NCBI GenBank assembly: GCA_027484495.1
Contig: JAIXSW010000002.1
Coordinates: 1-6,889 of the forward strand
Length of the DNA: 6,889 nucleotides
DNA from: Gammaproteobacteria bacterium
GTDB lineage: Bacteria; Pseudomonadota; Gammaproteobacteria; Enterobacterales; Alteromonadaceae
Reading direction: 5' to 3'
Below, piece by piece: positions 1-6,414 of this stretch (positions are counted from its first letter, which is position 1; every line of letters begins with the position of its first letter). The position numbers and the translations under genes were made by a program. The notes beneath the pieces are model-generated. The model was not told the DNA's origin, did not search any database, and saw only the letters and a list, made by a program, of their open reading frames with translations.

Positions 1-300
1 ATCGGCAGTAAAAGAGTCGCCGGCAACCCGCTGTATATCGGTTCGGTCACAAGTAACCTAGGCCACCTGGAAGCCGCCTCTGGCGTTGCCGGTCTGGTCA
101 AAGCCATTTACAGCCTGCAACAACGCACTGTGCCTGCCACTATTGGCATCCGCACGCTGAATCCGGCTATAGATTTTGCCGGCGGTAATCTGCAGGTAGT
201 CCAACAGCCATTGGCGCTGAAAGCGACAGGCCAGCTGACCATCGGCGTCAATTCATTTGGTTTTGGCGGTTCCAACGCCCATGTCATTTTACAAAGTGCG
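1..300 (+). other. Ketosynthase domain, C-terminal end only
   Basis: About 100 residues of the KS (decarboxylative Claisen condensation) are visible. The second catalytic histidine is His22 in the motif NLGHLEAASG. It is followed by the conserved Lys34 in AGLVK and by the closing KS signature NSFGFGGSNAHVIL at residues 84-97. The active-site Cys and first His motif lie upstream of the window, so activity cannot be fully judged, but every visible conserved residue is intact. A KS-AT linker of about 100 residues (bases 301-606) follows, with the LPLLLSS segment that usually starts this linker. Confidence 0.95.
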
Positions 301-3300
301 CCCGAAACCACTTTGCCTGCCAAAGCCTTCGGCCACCACGGGCAAAAACTGCCGCTGTTACTGAGCAGCCAGCAACCCGAAGGGTTGACGGCCACAGTCG
401 ACGTGATGACCGCATATCTGCGGACGTTGCCAGCTGAACATTGGTACGCCAGCTGTTATCAGGCGCTGTTTCGCCGCGACTGGTTTAATCAGCGTTTATT
501 GCTATGGGCCGAATCTGCGACCGACGCCGCCAGCATCCTCAGCCAGTATCAGGCCAATGGCCAACATCCGGCCGTCACATTACAGACCTGTACCAAAGAA
601 CAGCAAGCACTGGTCTGGACTTATTCCGGCAATGGCTGTCAGTGGCATGGCATGGGTGCCGCCTTGCTGCAGGACGCTGTCTTTGCTGCCTGTATTGATG
701 ACATTGACCAAATCTTTCTGCCGCTGGCCGGCTATTCGCTGCGCGCGGAACTGGCTGGTGAATTCGCGCCTGCACGGATTGACGCCACTGAATATGCCCA
801 GCCGGCGCTGTTTGCGCTGCAGGTGGGCCTGACCTGCATGCTGCGTGCGGCCGGACTGACCGCAGCCGCGGTAGTCGGTCACAGCGTCGGTGAAGTTGCT
901 GCGGCCTGGGCTGCCGGCATTCTGAGCCTGCCACAGGCTTGTCAGGTGATTTATCATCGCAGCCGGCTGCAAGGCCAGACCCGCGGTCAGGGCCAAATGA
1001 GCGCGGCCGCGATCAGCGCAGCGCAGGCCGAAGCCCTGATCACCGAACTGGGCCTGGTCGATCAGCTGACCCTCGCCGGCATCAATAGTGCCAGCGGTGT
1101 CACGCTGGCCGGCAGTCCGGCCGCGCTTAGCGTGATCGAACACCATCTGCAGCAGCAGCGGGTGTTCTGCCGCCGGCTGGCGCTGGATTATGCCTTCCAC
1201 AGCCCGGCGATGGACTCGATTGCCAGCGAATTACACCAAGTGTTGGCGGATTTACAGCCGAAAGCGGGCACTTTGGCATTTTATTCAACCGTGTATGGCG
1301 CCAAAACCGCTGGCACGGCGCTTGACGCGCACTACTGGTGGCTGAATATCCGCGAACCGGTACAGTTCCACGGCGCCATCAGTGCCATGCTGCAGGATGG
1401 TTTGCAGCTTTACACCGAACTGGGTGGTCACCCGGTGCTACGCAGCTATCTGACCGAAGCGTTGCAGGGCCTGCCGGGCGCCTGTTTTGGCTCGCTGAAA
1501 CGCCAGCAAGCCAGTATCGCGCAAGTACAACAACTGCGCGATCAGTTGGTATTAGCCGGTGCGCCGGTCGACTGGTCCGGGCATTTCCCACTGGTGCCAC
1601 CGCAGCAAATGTTGCCGGCGTATCAGTGGCAGCGCCAGCGCTGCTGGCTGGATCAGGATAGCGAATCTGTCGGTCAGCTGTACCGGCCACCTGTACATCC
1701 GTTATTAGGTGCGGCGATGGCGCAGCAGGCTGCGTGCTGGCAACAGACACTGGATACCACCGTATTACCCTGGCTGGGCGAACATCAGGTCGGCAATGCC
1801 GTGGTGCTGCCCGGCAGTGGCTTTGCCGAGTTGGCATTGGCCGCTGCGGCACAGTTGTGCCCGTCCGGGCCATTGGTCGTGGAAGATCTGGAAATTCAGG
1901 CGCCACTGCTGTTTGACGCCGGTCAGACCCGATTATTGCGCACCGAGGTCGATGCGCAGGATGGCAGTATCCGCTTCAGCTCTCGTGTGCTGCTGGCAGA
2001 CACCGCGTTGCAACCACACGGCAAAGGCCGGCTGTTGTTGCAACCTGATCTGGCAAGCGCCACCGTGCGCGCACCGGCAACGCCGGCGCGAGCCGCCGAC
2101 TTTGACCGCAATCAGCAGGATGCCGCCACCCGGTTACTCGACTTACAATACGGTCCGCATTTTCGTCAGGTCAGCCAGGGCTGGCGCCTGAGTGCGGCAG
2201 AGCAACCGCAACACAGCGCCGGCCGGACTATTGTGGCTGAACTGGCGTTGCCGGATGGCAGTGCCAGCGATTTCCCGGATTACCTGTTACATCCGGGCGT
2301 GCTGGACAGTAGTTTTCAATTAATTATTCAGGCGTTGTATCCGACGCAATCGGCCGAATTTACCTATATTCCGGTGGCGATTGGCCGGCTGGAGCTGCAT
2401 CAGCGCCAGGCGGTACCGGTGCTGGCGCAATTGACGTTGCGCCGCCATTCACCCTTTTCAATTCTGGCCGATTTCTGGTTGTTTGATAAAGACGGCAAGC
2501 TGATTGCCCATCTGGCGCAGGCGCGCTTTAAACGCACCAAACTGAAAAATGCCCGTCAGGCGCCGCAGCTGTGGCAACAGATCAACCGCCCGGACGCGTT
2601 AAGCGCAGTCACGACTCTGACGCCACCAGATTTTGCCATGCTGGCCGACAGCCGCCAGCAACTGTGTCAGGAACTGGAGCCATTACTCAACGAGCTGGTG
2701 CGCCGCAGTCTGCAGCAGCAATTGCAGCCGTGGCAGCACAACTGGGCCGATGTGTTCAGTGAACTGGACTTACGCCAGAATGCCAATGCGCGTTATCTGC
2801 AACAACTGCTGAGCCATACCGCGCTTAGTGCTGCCGATTTTTCTGCCACGCCGGACGATGATCTGTCCCCGCAAGAATTGTGGCGTGCGTTGCTGACTGC
2901 ATATCCGGTTTATGGGCCGCAACTGTTGCAGGTGGGTCAGGCTTTGCAGCAAGTGCCATTGCTGCTGCAAGGCCAGCCGCTGCGCCTGCCCGACGAAACC
3001 AGCATCAGCCAGCTGCTACAAAATCGCTTGCATAGCCTGCTGCCTGTCGTCGCGGCCAGCCTGAATCTATGGGCCTCGGCAGCGGCCAGCCGGCCACTGC
3101 AACTGCTGGAATTCAGTCCGGAAGCACCGCTGCTTTGTTCGACGTTGCTGGCGGCGCCCGCCACACAACCAACACCACTGCAGCTGGCCTTTTTAAGCGC
3201 CGAACCCAGTCTGGATGCCCAGCAACTGGCCGGACATTATCCGGCACTGCAACTGCCGGTTGCCGGCGAACACTACTGCGCCGATGCCCTGTGGTTCTGG

Positions 3301-6300
3301 TCGCATTATGCCGATGTCACCGCTGCCTGCAGCGCATTACAACAAGCCTGTCAGCAGCTGCAACCCGGTGGTTACTTGCTGATCCCACTGCAAAAAACCG
3401 GACTGTGGGCAGATTTACTCTGTGGCCCGCAGCATCCGCTGCTGAGCCTGCAATCAGCCGGTTTCTGGCAACAACAGCTGAGCGGTTGGACTGTGCAGGT
3501 GCTGGATTTCGCCGACGCCGGGCTGGAATTGCTGATCGCGACAGCCCCGGCGCCGACGCCGCAGTCGCGTCCGCTGCCGCCGCTGGTCTTGCTGGACGGC
3601 GCCCGTCAGTATTCCGGGCCTGCAGATACCGTGATCGCCCGTAGCGGCATCAGTGAGCTTGCCCTGCTTGACACCACTGGCTGGCCGGCCGATGCCATAG
3701 TGCTGTTTCAACCAGAGTCAGTGCTGTTTCAACCAGAGCCAGTGCTGGGTCAGCCGGAGCCAGACACAGCATTAGCAAACCAACCGGCGTTGACGCAGTG
3801 CGAACAGGCCGCGATGGCGCTGGTGCAGTTGCAACAATGGGCGCAGCAACAAAACCTGAGTCAGCAAATCTGGCTGTTATTGCCGGATGCCAGCCTGCAC
3901 AGCACCACCACACCGGACCCGGTCAGCGTGTTGTTATGGGGCCTTGGCCGCACGCTACGCAATGAACATCCGCTGCCGGTGTCGATGCTGGACTTTGCCC
4001 GCGAGCAAAACCCACTTCTGTTGCTCGCAGCAGAACTGCAAGGCTCGGAACTCCGGGCAGAAAGCACCGCGCGTGAAGTGCATTACGACCGCGACCTGGT
4101 CCGCTACACGCCAAGGCTGGAGCCGATCCCGCTGCCGCTGGCATCCAGCCACTATCAGCTGCAAATCAGTCAACCGGGTCAGTTACGCCATCTGCAATGG
4201 CAACAATGTGAACCGCTGCAGGCAGGCCCGGGCCAAATCCGGGTCGACGTGCAGGCGACCGGGCTTAATTTCCGCGATGTGATGTATGCGCTGGGATTAT
4301 TGTCTGACGAAGCGCTGGAACAAGGTTTTGCCGGTCCGACGCTGGGTCTGGAATTTGCTGGTACTGTCAGTGCAGTCGGCACTGGCGTGAGCGGCTATCA
4401 GCCGGGCGACCGCGTGCTCGGTTTTGGCCCGGCCAGCTTCGCTGCGCAAGTGGTCACCAGTGCCAGTGCTGTGGCGCATTTGCCGGCGCAAATTGACTTC
4501 GCCGCCGCCGCCACCATCCCCAGTACCTTTTTTACCGCCTACTACGCCTTACATCAGCTGGCGCAGCTCGAAGCCGGTGAAACCGTGCTGATCCACGGCG
4601 CCGCCGGTGGTGTCGGCATCGCCGCCATCCAAATTGCCAAATGGAAAGGTGCGCGCATTATTGCCACCGCCGGTGCGCACGCCAAACACGCGTTTTTACG
4701 CCAGCTGGGCGTCACGGACATTCTCGATTCGCGTTCACTGCAGTTTGCCGATCAGGTATTGGCGCTGACCAATGGTCAGGGTGTCGATGTCGTGCTGAAC
4801 TCGCTGGCCGGCGAAGCGGTGAACCGCAATCTGAAGATCCTGAAACCGTTTGGCCGTTTCCTTGAACTCGGCAAACGCGATTTTTACGACAACAGTAAAA
4901 TTGGCCTGCGCCCGTTTCGCAATAACATCAGCTACTTTGGCATCGATGCCGATCAGATGATGGCGTGCCGGCCAGCACTGACTGCACGCTTGTTTGCCGA
5001 AATGATGCAGTTATTTGCTGATGATATTTTATGGCCCCTGCCGTATCAGAGTTTTGCCGCCAGTCAGATTGAAAGCGCCTTTCGCCAGATGCAGCAAGCC
5101 CGCCACATCGGCAAAATCGTGGTGGAATATCCGCCGGAGTTGCCGGTACAGCCGCGCCCGCAGCCGTTGCAGCTGCGTGCCGATCGTTGTTATCTGGTGA
5201 CCGGCGGCATGGATGGTTTTGGCCTTGCCACAGCCAAAGCATTGGCCGCCATGGGGGCCAAGCAATTATTGCTGTTAAGCCGTCGCGGTGAACAAAGCCC
5301 GGATGCTGCCGCCACGCTGGCCGGCTTTGCCGCACAAGGTGTGACCGTTCACGCGCCAGCCTGTGATGTCAGTGACCGCAATGCGTTGCAGCAAGTGCTG
5401 AGTGATGCCAGACAAACGCTGCTGCCATTGGGCGGCCTGGTTCATGCGGCCGCCGTGATTGAAGACAGCCTGCTGCAAAACCTCAGTGCACAGACCTTAC
5501 ACAAAGTGCTGGCCGCCAAGCTACAAGGTGGTTGGTTACTGGACGAGCTGACCCGTACTCTGCAGCCGGATACGCCACTGGATTTCTTTGTGGTGTACTC
5601 CTCCGCGACCACGTTATTTGGTAATCCCGGTCAGGCCGCCTATGTCGGCGCCAACTATGGGCTGAAAATGTTATGTCAGACCCGTCGCGCCGCTGGTTTA
5701 CCGGCCACCGCGTTGTTATGGGGCGCCATTGACGATGCCGGTTTCCTCGCCCGCAACAGCGAGATCAAAGCGGCGCTGCAAAGCCGGATGGGCGGTCAGT
5801 CGGTCAGCACCGCACAGGCGATGCAGGCATTGTCCGAAGTGCTGCAACGGGACTTGCCGCAGGCAGCGGTGCTCGATATTGATATTGCCGCGCTAAAAAA
5901 ATTCCTGCCGGCGGCAGCAGATCCACGCTTTGCCCGGCTGCGTGCGCAGCACAATACGCACGGTCAGATGGACCAGGACGCCAGTCAGCAGGACGTCGCA
6001 GCATTGCTGGCGACGATGCCGGTGGCTGAGGCGCAAGCCTATCTGCTGACGGTGTTAAAGCAGGTCGTTGGCGGTATTTTGCGCGCCAATCCGGATAAGC
6101 TGGCCGAGCAGGTCCCGCTGCAGGACCTGGGACTCGACTCGCTAATGGGTGTAGAACTAGTGGTGGCGATTGAAAACCAGCTTGGTGTCCGCCTGCCGGT
6201 GCTGACTATCTCTGAACAACCGACCCTGCACAGTCTGGCGCAAAAACTACTTGGCCTGCTCAGTACAGACGCGGCACCGGAAGATGCGCTCAGTGCGCAG

Positions 6301-6408
6301 ATCCGCCAGGTCGCCGGCAGTCATGGCAGCAACCTGAGCAGCGACGAGCTGCAGGCTTTGCAGCAACAGCTGACCAGTCAGCCCCAGCAACGTTTAATCA
6401 AAGGATAA
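1..6408 (+). CDS. Highly reducing type I polyketide synthase, KS(partial)-AT-DH-psiMT-psiKR-ER-KR-ACP, 5' end outside window
   Basis: This is the 3' part of a multidomain cytosolic megasynthase that extends an ACP-bound acyl chain with malonyl units and fully reduces each beta-carbon. The frame is open from base 1 to TAA at 6406-6408, giving 2135 codons; residue numbers in this annotation count from base 1. Ketosynthase homology begins at the first codons, so the start codon and the KS active-site Cys lie upstream. The GTG at 130 falls inside the KS fold and is not a start. Domains in order are KS end (1-100), AT (203-500), DH (562-850), psi-MT (875-1185), psi-KR (1195-1375), ER (1385-1710), KR (1720-1975) and ACP (2005-2087), followed by a tail of about 48 residues. 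No thioesterase or other release domain follows the ACP. The closest architectures known to me are fungal highly reducing PKSs such as Fum1p and animal fatty acid synthase, from which iterative use is inferred. The overall call is very secure; the product is not determined. Confidence 0.97.
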   Translation: MGSKRVAGNPLYIGSVTSNLGHLEAASGVAGLVKAIYSLQQRTVPATIGIRTLNPAIDFAGGNLQVVQQPLALKATGQLTIGVNSFGFGGSNAHVILQSAPETTLPAKAFGHHGQKLPLLLSSQQPEGLTATVDVMTAYLRTLPAEHWYASCYQALFRRDWFNQRLLLWAESATDAASILSQYQANGQHPAVTLQTCTKEQQALVWTYSGNGCQWHGMGAALLQDAVFAACIDDIDQIFLPLAGYSLRAELAGEFAPARIDATEYAQPALFALQVGLTCMLRAAGLTAAAVVGHSVGEVAAAWAAGILSLPQACQVIYHRSRLQGQTRGQGQMSAAAISAAQAEALITELGLVDQLTLAGINSASGVTLAGSPAALSVIEHHLQQQRVFCRRLALDYAFHSPAMDSIASELHQVLADLQPKAGTLAFYSTVYGAKTAGTALDAHYWWLNIREPVQFHGAISAMLQDGLQLYTELGGHPVLRSYLTEALQGLPGACFGSLKRQQASIAQVQQLRDQLVLAGAPVDWSGHFPLVPPQQMLPAYQWQRQRCWLDQDSESVGQLYRPPVHPLLGAAMAQQAACWQQTLDTTVLPWLGEHQVGNAVVLPGSGFAELALAAAAQLCPSGPLVVEDLEIQAPLLFDAGQTRLLRTEVDAQDGSIRFSSRVLLADTALQPHGKGRLLLQPDLASATVRAPATPARAADFDRNQQDAATRLLDLQYGPHFRQVSQGWRLSAAEQPQHSAGRTIVAELALPDGSASDFPDYLLHPGVLDSSFQLIIQALYPTQSAEFTYIPVAIGRLELHQRQAVPVLAQLTLRRHSPFSILADFWLFDKDGKLIAHLAQARFKRTKLKNARQAPQLWQQINRPDALSAVTTLTPPDFAMLADSRQQLCQELEPLLNELVRRSLQQQLQPWQHNWADVFSELDLRQNANARYLQQLLSHTALSAADFSATPDDDLSPQELWRALLTAYPVYGPQLLQVGQALQQVPLLLQGQPLRLPDETSISQLLQNRLHSLLPVVAASLNLWASAAASRPLQLLEFSPEAPLLCSTLLAAPATQPTPLQLAFLSAEPSLDAQQLAGHYPALQLPVAGEHYCADALWFWSHYADVTAACSALQQACQQLQPGGYLLIPLQKTGLWADLLCGPQHPLLSLQSAGFWQQQLSGWTVQVLDFADAGLELLIATAPAPTPQSRPLPPLVLLDGARQYSGPADTVIARSGISELALLDTTGWPADAIVLFQPESVLFQPEPVLGQPEPDTALANQPALTQCEQAAMALVQLQQWAQQQNLSQQIWLLLPDASLHSTTTPDPVSVLLWGLGRTLRNEHPLPVSMLDFAREQNPLLLLAAELQGSELRAESTAREVHYDRDLVRYTPRLEPIPLPLASSHYQLQISQPGQLRHLQWQQCEPLQAGPGQIRVDVQATGLNFRDVMYALGLLSDEALEQGFAGPTLGLEFAGTVSAVGTGVSGYQPGDRVLGFGPASFAAQVVTSASAVAHLPAQIDFAAAATIPSTFFTAYYALHQLAQLEAGETVLIHGAAGGVGIAAIQIAKWKGARIIATAGAHAKHAFLRQLGVTDILDSRSLQFADQVLALTNGQGVDVVLNSLAGEAVNRNLKILKPFGRFLELGKRDFYDNSKIGLRPFRNNISYFGIDADQMMACRPALTARLFAEMMQLFADDILWPLPYQSFAASQIESAFRQMQQARHIGKIVVEYPPELPVQPRPQPLQLRADRCYLVTGGMDGFGLATAKALAAMGAKQLLLLSRRGEQSPDAAATLAGFAAQGVTVHAPACDVSDRNALQQVLSDARQTLLPLGGLVHAAAVIEDSLLQNLSAQTLHKVLAAKLQGGWLLDELTRTLQPDTPLDFFVVYSSATTLFGNPGQAAYVGANYGLKMLCQTRRAAGLPATALLWGAIDDAGFLARNSEIKAALQSRMGGQSVSTAQAMQALSEVLQRDLPQAAVLDIDIAALKKFLPAAADPRFARLRAQHNTHGQMDQDASQQDVAALLATMPVAEAQAYLLTVLKQVVGGILRANPDKLAEQVPLQDLGLDSLMGVELVVAIENQLGVRLPVLTISEQPTLHSLAQKLLGLLSTDAAPEDALSAQIRQVAGSHGSNLSSDELQALQQQLTSQPQQRLIKG
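607..1500 (+). other. Acyltransferase domain, predicted malonyl-CoA specific
   Basis: The AT loads the extender unit onto the ACP. The nucleophile is Ser295 in GHSVGE, and Arg320 in HRSR sits 25 residues later, where the family places the arginine that binds the extender carboxylate. The specificity motif is YAFHS (397-401), with His400 as the catalytic base. Phe399 in this motif matches malonyl-type ATs (HAFH), whereas methylmalonyl-type ATs carry Ser (YASH). The N-terminal signature, normally GQGSQW, reads GNGCQW at 210-215. A post-AT linker with LPAYQWQRQRCWL near bases 1612-1650 joins it to the DH. Malonyl preference is an inference from motifs. Confidence 0.92.
1684..2550 (+). other. Dehydratase domain (double hotdog)
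   Basis: The DH removes water from the beta-hydroxyacyl-ACP to give the enoyl intermediate. The first hotdog carries the catalytic His595 in the segment EHQVGNAVVLPGSGF, which corresponds to the family motif HxxxGxxxxP; here position +4 is Asn599 and the glycine sits at +3. The second hotdog carries the catalytic Asp769 in HPGVLDSSFQ, with His764 and Gln773 also conserved. The intervening YGPHF (717-721) matches the conserved YGPxF of this fold. Both catalytic residues are present, so an active enzyme is expected. Confidence 0.9.
2620..3555 (+). other. Degenerate C-methyltransferase-like domain (psi-MT), probably inactive
   Basis: About 310 residues separate DH and psi-KR, where C-methyltransferases sit in highly reducing PKSs. 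The N-terminal lid is recognisable at about residues 960-1000 (RALLTAYPVYGPQLLQVGQA, then LLLQGQPL). A beta-strand LQLLEF at 1033-1038 aligns with motif I, normally LEIGAGTG. The glycines that would bind S-adenosylmethionine are replaced by Ser1039, Glu1041 and Pro1043. The later LQPGGYLLI (1120-1128) matches the C-terminal methyltransferase motif LxPGGxLL. The fold therefore seems kept while cofactor binding is lost, as in the pseudo-methyltransferase of animal fatty acid synthase. The segment is rich in Gln and Leu. The domain assignment rests on pattern matching by eye. Confidence 0.75.
3580..4125 (+). other. Structural (non-catalytic) ketoreductase subdomain, psi-KR
   Basis: This is the truncated Rossmann half that precedes the ER and packs against the catalytic KR in fully reducing PKS and FAS modules. 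The diagnostic segment is WGLGRTLRNEHP at 1313-1324, followed by the usual strand (VSMLDF). Strand-like stretches PLVLLD and DAIVLF precede it. A Gln/Pro/Glu-rich tandem repeat is inserted after the second of these (bases 3700-3762). It carries no catalytic residues of its own. Confidence 0.8.
3700..3762 (+). repeat. In-frame 21-bp direct tandem repeat, three copies
   Basis: Three head-to-tail 21-bp units lie at 3700-3720, 3721-3741 and 3742-3762. They encode VLFQPES, VLFQPEP and VLGQPEP (residues 1234-1254). Units 1 and 2 differ at one base. Units 2 and 3 differ at four: two change Phe to Gly and two are silent third positions. The period is a multiple of three, so copy-number change keeps the frame. 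The near-identity of units 1 and 2 suggests a recent duplication. It lies in a probable surface loop of the psi-KR. Confidence 0.93.
4150..5130 (+). other. Enoylreductase domain (MDR family, NADPH)
   Basis: The ER reduces the enoyl-ACP to the saturated acyl chain. It shows the N-terminal signature GLNFRDVMYALG (from residue 1421), GLEFAGTVSAVG, and the nucleotide-binding loop HGAAGGVGIAAIQIAK starting at His1532, with the GGVG turn at 1536-1539 intact. The downstream NSLAGEAVNRNLKILKPFGR and FLELGKRD segments are typical of PKS ERs, and the domain closes with HIGKIVVE. All hallmark motifs are present and unbroken, so an active enzyme is expected. Confidence 0.95.
5158..5925 (+). other. Catalytic ketoreductase domain, predicted B-type
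   Basis: The KR reduces the beta-keto group with NADPH. The Rossmann loop is TGGMDGFG (1734-1741). The catalytic set is complete: Lys1840, Ser1868 in YSSA, Tyr1881 in GQAAY (13 residues after the Ser) and Asn1885. The position equivalent to the B-type LDD motif reads IED (1820-1822). The A-type tryptophan eight residues before the Tyr is absent (Phe1873). Together these favour the B-type stereochemical outcome. This would leave no trace in the product if DH and ER act in every cycle. Confidence 0.94.
6013..6261 (+). other. Acyl carrier protein domain and C-terminal tail region start
   Basis: This four-helix carrier domain holds the growing chain on a phosphopantetheine arm attached to Ser2047 in LGLDSLMGVEL. 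Flanking features are typical: DLGLDSL preceded by a hydrophobic helix 1 (YLLTVLKQVVGGIL), then ENQLGVRLPV and a final helix ending in LAQKLLGLL. It is the only carrier domain in the window. A polar, Gln-rich tail of about 48 residues follows to the stop codon and resembles no release domain. Confidence 0.96.
6401..6405 (+). promoter_or_regulatory. Ribosome-binding site for the alpha-oxoamine synthase gene
   Basis: AAGGA at 6401-6405 lies nine bases before the ATG at 6415 and inside the last two sense codons of the PKS. A second purine run, AAAGG at 6407-6411, is only three bases from the ATG and is less well placed. The overlap means ribosomes ending the PKS reach the site directly, which supports translational coupling. 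Confidence 0.75.
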
Positions 6409-6414
6409 AGGCTG

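Noticed and set aside
130..132. GTG at 130 as the PKS start codon
   Set aside because: The same frame is open from base 1 and encodes conserved KS sequence (NLGHLEAASG, AGLVK) upstream of it, so this GTG lies inside the domain.
580..1200. Minus-strand open frame of 206 codons
   Set aside because: It lies wholly opposite the AT-coding region, shows no recognisable domain, and is the kind of antisense opening expected in a GC-rich gene.
1379..1906. Minus-strand open frame of 175 codons
   Set aside because: It is antisense to the AT-DH linker and DH, where the plus strand has clear homology; the translation is Arg/Pro/Ala-rich with no family signature.
2620..3555. Active C-methyltransferase domain
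   Set aside because: All three glycines of the SAM-binding loop are replaced, including by Glu and Pro, so cofactor binding is unlikely.
3069..3644. Plus-strand frame of 191 codons overlapping the psi-MT
   Set aside because: It is an out-of-frame shadow of the PKS. Its translation is Thr/Ala/Arg-rich and matches nothing, while the PKS frame carries recognisable methyltransferase-like motifs.
3700..3762. CRISPR array or mobile-element footprint
   Set aside because: The units are directly adjacent with no spacers, are translated in frame, and have no terminal inverted repeats or transposase nearby.
6262..6408. Small thioesterase or other release domain after the ACP
   Set aside because: Only about 48 residues remain, with no GxSxG motif, no Rossmann loop and a Gln-rich polar composition.
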